Shown in pieces: positions 55,901 to 64,000 of a stretch of DNA of 64,000 nucleotides. A program made the position numbers and the translations under genes. Position 1 is the stretch's first letter, and each line of letters opens with the position of its first letter. The DNA comes from Bacteroidota bacterium (GTDB lineage Bacteria > Bacteroidota > Bacteroidia > Bacteroidales > JAAUTT01). A model generated the notes under the pieces. The model searched no databases. It saw nothing but the letters and a program-made list of their open reading frames with translations, and was not told the origin of the DNA. Where the stretch lies: contig JAEYWD010000074.1 in assembly GCA_023429135.1 (NCBI GenBank), positions 59,968-123,967 on the forward strand, read 5' to 3'.

Positions 55901-57370
55901 ATGAAAGCAAAGAATTTTCTGATGAGTGTTATGATTGCAATACTTGGAGGTGTTATTGCAGTTTTTGCTTATACCCGCCTTTTTGAAAAGAATACAAAAT
56001 ACGTTTCTGCAGATTCGCAATCACCAGTACGCCTTGCGCAACTATCCAATAACTTTGACAGCAACCGGGTCGATTTCACTTATGCTGCCGACAAAACTAT
56101 TCACGCCGTGGTGCACGTAAAAACCAAATCAACCCGTACCAGTGAATATTCCAGTGGTAATCCCTTTTACGATTTCTTTTTCGGGTACCGTGGATTTGAG
56201 CAACGACCTCAACCCGTTGAAGGTTTTGGATCGGGAGTGATTATCAGCGACAATGGTTATATTGTAACCAATAACCATGTTATTGATAAGGCAAATGAAA
56301 TAAGTGTAACGCTTAACGACAAAAGAACTTTTACGGCAAAACTTATTGGAACTGATCCCAATACAGATCTTGCGGTTATAAAAATTGACGAAAAAGATCT
56401 ACCATATATAATATACGGTAATTCGGATGAGTTAAAGGTAGGTGAATGGGTACTTGCAGTTGGAAACCCATACAATCTCACATCTACTGTAACGGCTGGT
56501 ATTGTAAGTGCAAAAGCAAGAAGTATAGGAATAATGGCCGGAAGACAAGGTAGCGAACAAAATCGCTATCCTATTGAATCATTTATCCAAACCGATGCAG
56601 CAGTAAATCCTGGCAATAGTGGCGGTGCACTGGTGAATATTCGCGGAGAGTTAGTTGGTATTAACACCGCAATAGCCTCTCCCACCGGATCCTATATTGG
56701 TAACGCATTTGCTATTCCTGTAAGTATTGTGAAAAAAGCTGTAGCTGATTTGGTTGAATTTGGTGAAGTACAACGTGCTGTATTAGGTGTAAGCATCAAA
56801 GACATTGATTCTCAACTTGCCGAATCGAAAAAGCTAGGGAAAATTGAAGGAGTTTATGTTGAAAACATAGTTGAAGGAAGTTCAGCCGACCAGGCAGGAA
56901 TTAAGCCCGGAGATGTAATTATTTCCATTAACGGATTGAATGTTAACAGCGCTTCGGAGCTTCAGGAGCAGATTGGCAGATTCCGTCCGAATGATAAAGT
57001 CGAAATTTTAGTAAACAGGGATAATAAAAGGAAACAAATTACAGCTACCCTACGTAATATGGAGGGCAATGGAAATCTGGTCAAAAAAGCTGAAATAAGC
57101 ACAATGCTGGGAGCTACATTAAAAGAGCTTCCTGATGACTTGAAGGACAAGCTTAATTTAAAAGGTGGTGTACAAGTTCAGGAAATAACATCTGGTAAAT
57201 TCAAATCTGCAGGAATACAAAAAGGATTTATTATCCTGCAAATAAACAATAAACCAGTGTTTAGCGTTGAAGATGTAGAGAAAACGATTGCATCGATCAA
57301 CGGAGGAGTATACATCGAAGGTATATATCCGAACAGCAGGGCTGTTTATTATTATGCCTTTGGTAAATAA
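55901..57370 (+). CDS. degQ: Do-family periplasmic serine protease/chaperone DegQ/HtrA
   Basis: 489 residues with an N-terminal signal/anchor (FLMSVMIAILGGVIAVFAY). The trypsin-like domain has the triad His126 (NNHVID), Asp156 (NTDLAVIK) and Ser240 (GNSGGA). Two PDZ domains follow, from about 295 (ISIKDID, GVYVENIVEGSSADQAGIKPGDVIISING) and from about 395 (GVQVQEITSGKFKSAGIQKGFIILQINN). It degrades or refolds damaged periplasmic proteins. It is monocistronic, divergent from susC and 126 bp upstream of the primary sigma gene, with a terminator in between. Confidence 0.95.
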   Translation: MKAKNFLMSVMIAILGGVIAVFAYTRLFEKNTKYVSADSQSPVRLAQLSNNFDSNRVDFTYAADKTIHAVVHVKTKSTRTSEYSSGNPFYDFFFGYRGFEQRPQPVEGFGSGVIISDNGYIVTNNHVIDKANEISVTLNDKRTFTAKLIGTDPNTDLAVIKIDEKDLPYIIYGNSDELKVGEWVLAVGNPYNLTSTVTAGIVSAKARSIGIMAGRQGSEQNRYPIESFIQTDAAVNPGNSGGALVNIRGELVGINTAIASPTGSYIGNAFAIPVSIVKKAVADLVEFGEVQRAVLGVSIKDIDSQLAESKKLGKIEGVYVENIVEGSSADQAGIKPGDVIISINGLNVNSASELQEQIGRFRPNDKVEILVNRDNKRKQITATLRNMEGNGNLVKKAEISTMLGATLKELPDDLKDKLNLKGGVQVQEITSGKFKSAGIQKGFIILQINNKPVFSVEDVEKTIASINGGVYIEGIYPNSRAVYYYAFGK

Positions 57371-57389
57371 CAACTAGCAAGATTGTTAT

Positions 57390-57422
57390 AAAAAAAGACT
57401 TGCTGCATGCGAGTCTTTTTTT
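57390..57422 (+). terminator. Rho-independent terminator of degQ
   Basis: AAAAAAAGACTTGC and GCGAGTCTTTTTTT pair at 13 of 14 positions around a short loop and end in a T-tract. Confidence 0.85.
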
Positions 57423-57496
57423 GTTTGTTAGGTAAAATAATTTTGTTGGAAAGAATCAAATAATCTAATTTCGCGAAAATTTTTTGAAGAAGGAAA

Positions 57497-58357
57497 ATGA
57501 GACAACTGAAGATTACTAAATCGATTACAAATAGGGAGAGCGCTTCGTTAGACAAGTATCTTCAAGAAATCGGTAAAGAAGAATTAATTACTGTGGAGGA
57601 GGAAGTTGAGCTTGCTCAACGGATAAAAAAAGGAGACAGAGCAGCGTTAGAAAAGCTTACCCGGGCTAATCTCAGATTTGTGGTATCGGTTGCAAAGCAA
57701 TACCAGAATCAAGGCTTGAGCCTTCCCGATTTAATTAATGAAGGAAACTTGGGACTTATTAAAGCTGCGGAAAAGTTTGATGAAACCCGCGGTTTTAAAT
57801 TTATATCGTATGCAGTATGGTGGATCCGTCAATCTATATTGCAGGCTTTGGCCGAACAATCGCGTATTGTTCGCTTACCTCTGAATCAGGTAGGATCATT
57901 AAATAAAATCAATAAGGCATATTCGAAATTCGAACAGGAAAACGAAAGAACCCCAACTCCCGAAGAGTTGGCTACCGTTCTTGAACTTCCTAAGGAAAAA
58001 GTATCGGATACACTCAGGGTATCTGGCCGCCATGTGTCGGTTGATGCTCCTTTTACCGAAGGTGAAGACAACAGTCTTCTCGACGTACTTATTAACAGCG
58101 ACTCGCCTATTGCCGATCGCCAGCTTATTAACGAATCTTTATCCAAAGAAATCGATAGAGCCCTGGCAACCCTTACCGAAAGAGAACGGGATATTATTAA
58201 ACTGTTTTTTGGTATCGGCGGATCGGAAATGACCCTGGAAGAAATAGGAGAAAAATTTGGCCTGACCCGCGAGAGGGTACGCCAAATTAAAGAAAAAGCC
58301 ATAAGAAGGCTTCGGCATACTTCAAGAAGTAAATTGCTGAAAGGCTATTTAGGATAA
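57497..58357 (+). CDS. rpoD: Primary RNA polymerase sigma factor (RpoD, short Bacteroidota type)
   Basis: 286 residues, the usual length in this phylum, where region 1.1 is absent. Seen: region 1.2 (DKYLQEIGKEELITVEEEVELAQRIKKGD), the core of region 2 (VVSVAKQYQNQGLSLPDLINEGNLGLIKAAEKFDETRGFKFISYAVWWIRQSILQAL), region 3 (IVRLPLNQVGSLNKINKA) and region 4 (LTERERDIIKLFFGIGGSEMTLEEIGEKFGLTRERVRQIKEKAIRRLR). It directs the bulk of transcription from TAnnTTTG promoters. Converges on the PocR gene with a 4 bp gap. Confidence 0.97.
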   Translation: MRQLKITKSITNRESASLDKYLQEIGKEELITVEEEVELAQRIKKGDRAALEKLTRANLRFVVSVAKQYQNQGLSLPDLINEGNLGLIKAAEKFDETRGFKFISYAVWWIRQSILQALAEQSRIVRLPLNQVGSLNKINKAYSKFEQENERTPTPEELATVLELPKEKVSDTLRVSGRHVSVDAPFTEGEDNSLLDVLINSDSPIADRQLINESLSKEIDRALATLTERERDIIKLFFGIGGSEMTLEEIGEKFGLTRERVRQIKEKAIRRLRHTSRSKLLKGYLG

Positions 58358-58361
58358 GATC

Positions 58362-59213
58362 TCAGCCTGGTTGATTCACTTCAATCAGGCTTTTTTCTTT
58401 ATATTCAACTTTGTTTTTCTTGCGATATAAAGAAAGTTCATTCTTTAAAATCTCAATTTCCTGGTTTTGCTGAAGCATAAACTGATATATGCTTTTAATA
58501 ATTAGCGATTGTTCATTTAGCTTTTCTCTGAAAATAGAACAAACCTCAGCCTTTTCTCTCGTAATATTCTGATGTTCGGTTAATTGAATATTATGAGAAG
58601 CAATAAATGAAATCATTTCTGAAAACAGAACATAATGTTCTGTCATTTTTTCAACTTCTTCATGTGTTAATACTGGCAATTCTTCCAATGCTTTCCGGTA
58701 TTCATCAATATTAATACTATGTTCATAGGCAATTTCCTGCATGCTTACAACATCCGGAACTTCATCATTGTAAAGAAACTGATTCACAACCAGTGTTCCA
58801 AGCATTTCGTTCTGAACGGTTATGGGGATAGCTATGGAGTTTATATTGCGATTGCATTTAAAAGAATAACTATTTATATCAGCAATACGACTATTTACCT
58901 GACGGATAGATGTTTTGCAATTATGAAGCAATTTATAACTATTCTTATGATATTTAAGACAAATATTTCGCCAACCAATAGAGAAAAGGAGTTTGCCTTC
59001 CTCGTCGTATAAAGAAACCGGCACTTTATAAACCTGATAATATCTTATTATAAGATTTTCGACCTCATGCATGTTCAGCGAACGCACAAAGGTTGGCTTT
59101 TTACCCTGGGCCTTACTTTGCCAGGCTTCCAGTAACTTTAACAATTCATCATTCCTGCGCTCCAGGGTCTTGTTCTGGATAATTTCTTCGTTTAAAGTTC
59201 TTGTATACTGCAT
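58362..59213 (-). CDS. PocR-like ligand-sensing domain protein without DNA-binding domain
   Basis: About 283 residues from MQYTRTLNEEIIQ. A coiled coil (about 1-45) is followed by a PocR sensory domain: MHEVENLIIRYYQVYKVPVSLYDEEGKLLFSIGWRNIC, His and Cys of a possible metal or small-ligand site, NSIAIPITVQNEMLGTLVVNQFLYND. The C-terminal part is a long coiled coil (about 200-275) with no helix-turn-helix or kinase domain. PocR domains sense small hydrocarbon derivatives in other proteins. It may signal by coiled-coil contact. Divergent from the adenylyl cyclase-HD gene; the intergenic region is 458 bp. Confidence 0.78.
   Translation of the reverse strand: MQYTRTLNEEIIQNKTLERRNDELLKLLEAWQSKAQGKKPTFVRSLNMHEVENLIIRYYQVYKVPVSLYDEEGKLLFSIGWRNICLKYHKNSYKLLHNCKTSIRQVNSRIADINSYSFKCNRNINSIAIPITVQNEMLGTLVVNQFLYNDEVPDVVSMQEIAYEHSINIDEYRKALEELPVLTHEEVEKMTEHYVLFSEMISFIASHNIQLTEHQNITREKAEVCSIFREKLNEQSLIIKSIYQFMLQQNQEIEILKNELSLYRKKNKVEYKEKSLIEVNQPG
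58364..58397. terminator. Shared hairpin terminator of rpoD and the PocR gene
   Basis: AGCCTGGTTGA pairs with TCAATCAGGCT and is followed on the plus strand by TTTTTTCTTT. It begins inside the PocR stop codon (58362-58364), so it sits in the 3' end of that gene and ends rpoD transcription. Confidence 0.75.
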
Positions 59214-59671
59214 AAATTTTTTTATTATGTGTTGATACAACTGTAAACCCACTCTCTTCTATACTAAACTTTCCTTTTGACTGTAAAGTTTATAATCCCA
59301 CCTGAAAGAATTCAGAAACAGAAAACCATTATTGAAAAAGGGAACGACTATCTAAGAATTCCAATAGTCAAAATTGCATTTCATTGTTTGATAAATTTAA
59401 GACCAATCTGGATCAAAGTCAATAGCTTTTTAATATTTTTAATTCTATATTAATTAATTGTTGGTAACCAGTAACCAGGCCATATATGGAATATTTGCTC
59501 TAATTAATCAAAAGTTTAGAAGTTCCGTTACCACGGTATTCATCAATTCTTAGTATATTTAATCCCGATGAATACGATGTTGGTTGTTAAATTTCTTGTT
59601 TCACAACAAACATTAAGGTTGTTTTTTCGTAACCCTGAACAGATTTTTGCGATGATGAATATTTTACATTC
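59214..59671. other. Intergenic region between divergent PocR and cyclase genes
   Basis: 458 bp, AT-rich. Must hold two promoters; no clear operator, riboswitch or small frame was recognised. Confidence 0.4.
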
Positions 59672-61057
59672 ATGAATAACCAGGAAAATCAGCTTGTATT
59701 ACGCTTAGCAAAACTTGTTAAAGAAAATCAGGAACTTAGTAAAGAGCTGAAGGCTTTACGCGAAAGTTACGAAGCGCTTTTGATTAAAAGCGAAGCATAC
59801 GAGAAATTAGCCAATAACTATAATGTGGGAATTGATTTAGAAGAAGGGCATATTGATAAATCTTCTTCAGTAAAGTTTAATATGGTAACGGTAATGTTTG
59901 CCGATATCCATGGCTTCAAGGAAATTCAACCCCACATGGACGCTGAAATACTTATTGATCACCTGGATCAGATAATTCTAAGGTTTGATGAAATAGCGAG
60001 CCGTTATAATCTGGAAAAAATTAAGACCATTGGCGACTCTTTTATGAGTGCCGGAGGCATTCCCAATAAGAATATTACGAATCCTATAGAAGTTGTCCTC
60101 TCAGCTTTTGAAATGCTGAATCTTGTGAAAGAAAAAGATAAAAAAGCGCATATTTGGGAAGTAAGGCTGGCAGTTCATACCGGACCAGTAAATGCTTTTA
60201 TAAACGGAAAAAACAAAGTAACATACGATATTAAAGGAGACACAGTAAATATTGCCTCGAGAATTGAATCGTCGGGAAAAAACGGCCATCTCATTATTTC
60301 CGTGATGACATACGAACTTGTAAAGGAGTTCTTCACTTGTGAGTATTATGGGAAGCTGCCCGTTAAATACAAAGGGTTGCTCGATCTTTATGAAGTTACC
60401 GGTATAAAACCAGAGCTCTCGGAAGAAGGTGAAGGATTGAAACCTAATAAACTGTTTCAGACTAAATTTGATCTGATCAAATTTCACGATCTTCAGGAAG
60501 CAATACTGGATAAGCTTGAAAAAGAACTTCCTACCGACCTTCATTATCACAATGTAAAACATACCGTGGACGTGGTAACCGAAGTTGAACTAATTGGTTG
60601 GGCTGAGGGTATAAGCGATGACGATCTTCTTATCCTGAAAACAGCAGCATTGTTCCACGACGTGGGACATACCCGTTCGTATACCGACCACGAATATCAT
60701 GGAACCGTAATAGCCAGGGAAATTTTACCGGAATTCGACTATTCGTCCGATCAGATTGAAAAAATCTGTAAAATAATTATGTCCACCAAATTACCGCCAA
60801 ATCCTACATCGCTTCTGGAAGAAATCATTTGCGATGCCGACCTTGACTATTTGGGTCGCAGCGATTTTATTCCGGTTTCCAACAATCTTTATGAGGAACT
60901 TAAAACCAGAAATTTAGTAGGGACACTTGATGAGTGGAATAAAAAACAAATAGCTTTTATTTCGAACCACCAATATTTTACCAATACAGCTCTTAAACTC
61001 AGAGAAATAAATAAACAAAACCAGATTGAAAGAATAAGACAATTACTTGAAAATTAA
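59672..61057 (+). CDS. Class III adenylyl cyclase fused to PDE-like HD phosphohydrolase domain
   Basis: 461 residues, soluble. A coiled coil (about 5-55) precedes the cyclase catalytic domain (about 68-245): metal Asp78 (MFADIHGF) and Asp122 (KTIGDSF), adenine-selecting Lys118 (EKIKTIG) and Asp186 (YDIKGDTVNIASR). Both selecting residues are the ATP type, so adenylyl rather than guanylyl cyclase is expected. Residues about 275-450 form an HD domain: HYHNVKHTVDVV (His291, His293, His297), FHDVGH (His329, Asp330) and ICDADLDYLGR. YHNxxH followed by HDVxH matches class I cyclic-nucleotide phosphodiesterases. The protein may make and break cAMP in one chain. Monocistronic; no CRP-like gene nearby. 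Confidence 0.92.
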   Translation: MNNQENQLVLRLAKLVKENQELSKELKALRESYEALLIKSEAYEKLANNYNVGIDLEEGHIDKSSSVKFNMVTVMFADIHGFKEIQPHMDAEILIDHLDQIILRFDEIASRYNLEKIKTIGDSFMSAGGIPNKNITNPIEVVLSAFEMLNLVKEKDKKAHIWEVRLAVHTGPVNAFINGKNKVTYDIKGDTVNIASRIESSGKNGHLIISVMTYELVKEFFTCEYYGKLPVKYKGLLDLYEVTGIKPELSEEGEGLKPNKLFQTKFDLIKFHDLQEAILDKLEKELPTDLHYHNVKHTVDVVTEVELIGWAEGISDDDLLILKTAALFHDVGHTRSYTDHEYHGTVIAREILPEFDYSSDQIEKICKIIMSTKLPPNPTSLLEEIICDADLDYLGRSDFIPVSNNLYEELKTRNLVGTLDEWNKKQIAFISNHQYFTNTALKLREINKQNQIERIRQLLEN

Positions 61058-61199
61058 AATTTATTGCTAATCGCAAAATCAAAACTACCAACCGTAAACC
61101 CAAACCGGGAGTTTGTTGTTACTTTATATTGCAAACACTATATTGAAAGGTTGTTATAATTGACTCTTTTGCTGACTCTAATATTATTCATATCGCTGA

Positions 61200-63896
61200 A
61201 TGGCTCTTTTTAAAAGGTTATGCATTATTTTTTTCATTATTACTTGTAATTTGAGTTTATATGCCCAGGTTCAGGACTCTTTAGAAAATCCAAAGGGTTA
61301 CCTTCCTGCCGATACTGTATTTAAAATACTTGAAAGAAAGCACAATATCAGAATTTTTTACCAGCCAGCATGGTATGAAGGTAAAGAGGTGTCCTCTGAC
61401 ATTCTCCGGCTTCCTGTAAATGAATCTCTCAACATTCTGGCAAAGATTTCCGGTTTATCCTATATAAAACTCAGCAACAATTATTATACACTGATGCCGC
61501 AATCAATGGAGAGTATAAGGGGGCCTGACAGTCTCGAGTTTTACATCATTGGCGATATAATGAATTATGGCAGCAAAGAAACGGCAACAATTCAAGGAGA
61601 AGTAATAAATGGCAGCACCTCCGATATGATAGTCGGAGCAAATCTGACAGTAAAAAACTTCACTAAAAACTATTCGACCGATCATAATGGAAAATTTATA
61701 CTAAATATCCCTGTTGGTGAGCACGAACTTCTGATTAAGTCTCAGGGCTTCGAAGATAAATCGATGAAACTTAAAGTTTTTGGTGATGGGAAACTATCGG
61801 TGGAAATGTATGTTAAATCAATTATCCTGGATGAGGTCTCGGTTACCTCTGTTAAAATAGATCAATACTACCGTCGTACCAAGATGAGTGTGATGAGCCT
61901 GGACTCAAAAACCATAAAACAACTGCCCTCCACTTTTGGCGAAACCGATGTAATTAAAGGTCTGTCGTTATTACCAGGCGTGCAAACATCGGGCGAATTC
62001 GGAGCGGGCTACAATGTCAGAGGTGGAAGTACCGATCAGAACCTCATTTTACTGGAAGATGTTCCACTGTTTAACACCTCTCATCTTTTCGGGTTAATCT
62101 CCATTATCAATCCTGATGGTATTCTGGATGCGACTCTTTATAAAGGAGGCATGCCGGCAACTTATGGAGAACGGGTCTCATCAATTCTGTCCATTAAAAT
62201 GGGAGAAGAAAATTTAAAGCAAACAAGAGTGAAGGGGGGGATTGGATTATTAAATAGCCGCCTCAGCATTGAAATACCTTATAAAGATAAACTTCAGGTT
62301 ATTCTGGGAGGTCGTACCTCCTATTCCGACTGGATGCTGAAACAAATTCCCGACGAAGATCTGATGAACAGTTCGGCCAGCTTCAACGATTTCAACCTTT
62401 TTGTAAATTATAATTTCACCAAAAAGGACAAAATTACATTCTACGTCTACTCAAGCAACGATAAATTCAGCCTGTCAGGTATAACAAATTATAAGTACAG
62501 AAATTTGTTAGGATCTTTAAACTACTCACATCGCTTCAGCAGTAAATTATACACCAATATTCTGTTGGGTACCAGTTATTACAATGCCGAAATGGTCGAA
62601 AATGACAGCATTCAGCCATCCAATGCTTACAAAACCACAAATTCGCTTTTATACAATAGTATGAAATGGAATCTGGTTTTTAAACCTGGCGAAAAACACA
62701 TTTTTACAATTGGTGCAAATGCATTTCTTTACAATATCGCCCCGGGAGAGCTTGATGATTATGGTGAAAAATCGCTGGTTATTCCTCAAAGGATTGAATC
62801 GGAAAAGGGCTTGGAATGGGCAGGTTTTATAGGAGACGATTATAGAATAAGTGATAAAATCGGTCTCGAAGCCGGATTACGTTATTCAGGGTTTCGATAC
62901 CTGGGACCTAATACGGTATACAGTTACGCTCCCGGATTCACAAAATCCGCAGAAGGTATTACGGATACCTCGTGTTTCGCAAATAACTCAACCATCCAAA
63001 AATGGTCGGGTTGGGAGCCCCGCTTTTCTCTCCGGTATAATGTGAACAATACCAGTTCAGTCCGGGTTAGTTTTAACCGAAATTTTCAATACATCAACCT
63101 TATTTCAAAAACATCGGTGTCCTCTCCTACCGATTTGTGGAAGCTTAGCGACAATTATATAAAACCACTTCGAAGCGATCAGATTGCTTTGGGATATTTT
63201 AGGGACCTGAAAAATAAAAGCTTAGAGACCTCAATTGAAATTTATTACAAGAATTACAAGAACCTTATTGATTATAAAAATGATGCTGATATTTTTCTGA
63301 ATAATCATATAGAAACCGATTTGGTGAATGCAGAGGGTAAAAGCTATGGAATTGAACTTTATGTTAAAAAGAATACAGGAAAGCTCGACGGTTGGCTCAG
63401 TTATACCTTATCGCGATCTATCCGCCGCACTGTTTCGACCGATGCTACTGAACAGGTGAACAACAACCAATGGTACTCCGACAATCTGGACCGGCCGCAT
63501 AATCTTGTGATTAATGGCGGCTATAATATCAACAGGCGATGGAAATTCGGCTTTATTTTCAGTTACAACACTGGTCGGCCGGTTTCCTTGCCCGAAGTGA
63601 AGTACAATTTACAAGGTTACCAGGTTGTTAAATATTCCGCCAGAAATGAATACAAAATGCCCGATTATAACCGGCTCGACATATCCATTTCCAGGTTTGA
63701 GAGTCTTCGGCTTCACAAAAGATGGAGAGGGTATTGGACCTTCTCGATAATTAATCTGTATGCACGAAAAAACGCATATTCAATTTTCTACCAGCGCGAC
63801 AGAAGCCCGGCAAATTACATGGGACGATCAAACCTTTACAAGTTGTACATCATTGGTCGACCGCTGCCTACGTTCACTTATAACTTTACATTTTAA
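61200..63896 (+). CDS. TonB-dependent receptor with STN domain
   Basis: 898 residues with signal peptide (LCIIFFIITCNLSLYAQ). Order: STN-like domain (about 35-110, LPADTVFKILERKHNIRIFYQPAW), carboxypeptidase-D-like domain (about 125-215, ATIQGEVINGSTSDMIVGANL), plug (LPSTFGETDVIKGLSLLPGVQTSGEFGAGYNVRGGSTDQNLILLEDVPL) and a 22-strand barrel ending TFTYNFTF. The plug is of the group often paired with a DUF4249 lipoprotein, and a new frame does start 5 bp after the stop. An STN domain suggests a signalling partner, but no FecR is next to it. Ligand unknown. Confidence 0.92.
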   Translation: MALFKRLCIIFFIITCNLSLYAQVQDSLENPKGYLPADTVFKILERKHNIRIFYQPAWYEGKEVSSDILRLPVNESLNILAKISGLSYIKLSNNYYTLMPQSMESIRGPDSLEFYIIGDIMNYGSKETATIQGEVINGSTSDMIVGANLTVKNFTKNYSTDHNGKFILNIPVGEHELLIKSQGFEDKSMKLKVFGDGKLSVEMYVKSIILDEVSVTSVKIDQYYRRTKMSVMSLDSKTIKQLPSTFGETDVIKGLSLLPGVQTSGEFGAGYNVRGGSTDQNLILLEDVPLFNTSHLFGLISIINPDGILDATLYKGGMPATYGERVSSILSIKMGEENLKQTRVKGGIGLLNSRLSIEIPYKDKLQVILGGRTSYSDWMLKQIPDEDLMNSSASFNDFNLFVNYNFTKKDKITFYVYSSNDKFSLSGITNYKYRNLLGSLNYSHRFSSKLYTNILLGTSYYNAEMVENDSIQPSNAYKTTNSLLYNSMKWNLVFKPGEKHIFTIGANAFLYNIAPGELDDYGEKSLVIPQRIESEKGLEWAGFIGDDYRISDKIGLEAGLRYSGFRYLGPNTVYSYAPGFTKSAEGITDTSCFANNSTIQKWSGWEPRFSLRYNVNNTSSVRVSFNRNFQYINLISKTSVSSPTDLWKLSDNYIKPLRSDQIALGYFRDLKNKSLETSIEIYYKNYKNLIDYKNDADIFLNNHIETDLVNAEGKSYGIELYVKKNTGKLDGWLSYTLSRSIRRTVSTDATEQVNNNQWYSDNLDRPHNLVINGGYNINRRWKFGFIFSYNTGRPVSLPEVKYNLQGYQVVKYSARNEYKMPDYNRLDISISRFESLRLHKRWRGYWTFSIINLYARKNAYSIFYQRDRSPANYMGRSNLYKLYIIGRPLPTFTYNFTF

Positions 63897-63900
63897 ACTC

Positions 63901-64000
63901 ATGAAAAAGTATTACTACTGTCCGAAAAAAATATATAGATTCTTCGCTACACTCAGAATGACAGTCTTTTTATTCATTTATAGTTGGGAGGGGGTTGGAT
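63901..64000 (+). CDS. Possible start of a downstream frame, cut by the window edge
   Basis: A frame opens at the ATG 5 bp after the receptor stop and stays open for 33 codons to the edge (MKKYYYCPKKIYRFF to GWEGVG-like end). Its middle (RFFATLRMTVF) is translated from a motif common in intergenic DNA, so I doubt it is a real gene. A DUF4249 partner would be expected here but its signal peptide is not seen. Confidence 0.2.
   Translation, partial: MKKYYYCPKKIYRFFATLRMTVFLFIYSWEGVG
63937..63963. repeat. Dispersed-type motif (TTCTTCGCTAC..CTCAGAATGAC)
   Basis: GATTCTTCGCTACACTCAGA followed by ATGACA resembles a short sequence seen in intergenic DNA of many bacterial genomes, where it yields spurious RFFATLRMT proteins. 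One copy here; recognised from memory. Confidence 0.4.

Noticed and set aside
1..64000. CRISPR arrays, tRNA or rRNA genes
   Set aside because: No regularly spaced direct repeats, no cloverleaf with CCA-adjacent acceptor stem and no rRNA stretch were noticed on either strand.

Overview
The window looks like chromosomal DNA of a Bacteroidota bacterium, most likely order Bacteroidales/Marinilabiliales; the rank below phylum is inference. The evidence is three SusC/SusD pairs, a FecI/FecR pair beside an STN-domain SusC, a lipoprotein TamA (TamL type) with TamB, a short RpoD-like primary sigma factor, SpI/SpII signal peptides ending in AQ or SC, and a TAnnTTTG-like promoter. No tRNA, rRNA, CRISPR array, prophage or intact insertion sequence was seen.

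Layout. 1-6.8 kb (minus): a SusD gene cut by the window edge, its STN-type SusC, FecR anti-sigma and ECF sigma, forming a nutrient-uptake locus with its own trans-envelope switch. 7.0-13.4 kb (plus): a small basic protein, then a TetR-controlled efflux locus of a lipoprotein adaptor and one 1476-residue protein joining an RND pump to a TolC-type channel; two near-identical TetR operators flank tetR. 13.5-16.6 kb (minus): a secreted S37/S28-like serine peptidase and a B12-binding-type radical SAM protein. 16.7-20.9 kb (minus): a tight six-gene operon, holin-like YqjE-type protein, unknown membrane protein, AI-2E/PerM transporter, then MlaE, MlaF and MlaD. 21.1-23.3 kb: an ECF sigma gene with an unknown 87-residue partner, a small Lys/Gly protein and YihY/BrkB. 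23.3-28.6 kb: a CHASE3 histidine kinase, an NtrC-type regulator and a separate PAS-rich histidine kinase. 28.6-35.6 kb (minus): overlapping tamB and tamL.

35.9-41.5 kb (plus) carries a JmjC-like cupin, a DUF6496 protein, phosphoketolase, a double PRC-barrel protein and several tiny proteins, and looks like a stress and metabolism island. 41.7-45.5 kb holds an M57-type HEIGH metallopeptidase lipoprotein, an HU-like/DUF4469 protein, a decayed IS1182-type transposase fragment and an unknown exported protein, with conspicuous intergenic inverted repeats. 45.6-55.5 kb (minus) holds two paralogous SusC/SusD_2 pairs in tandem. 55.9-58.4 kb (plus) has DegQ/HtrA and the primary sigma factor. 58.4-63.9 kb has a PocR-domain protein, a class III adenylyl cyclase fused to a phosphodiesterase-like HD domain, and another STN/TonB receptor.

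Most of the window is ordinary Bacteroidota chromosome. The least routine items are the cyclase-HD fusion (synthesis and probable hydrolysis of a cyclic nucleotide in one chain), the RND-TolC fusion with an internal signal-peptide-like segment, the operon coupling YqjE-type and PerM proteins to an Mla lipid importer, and the ECF sigma gene that lacks a recognisable anti-sigma partner.
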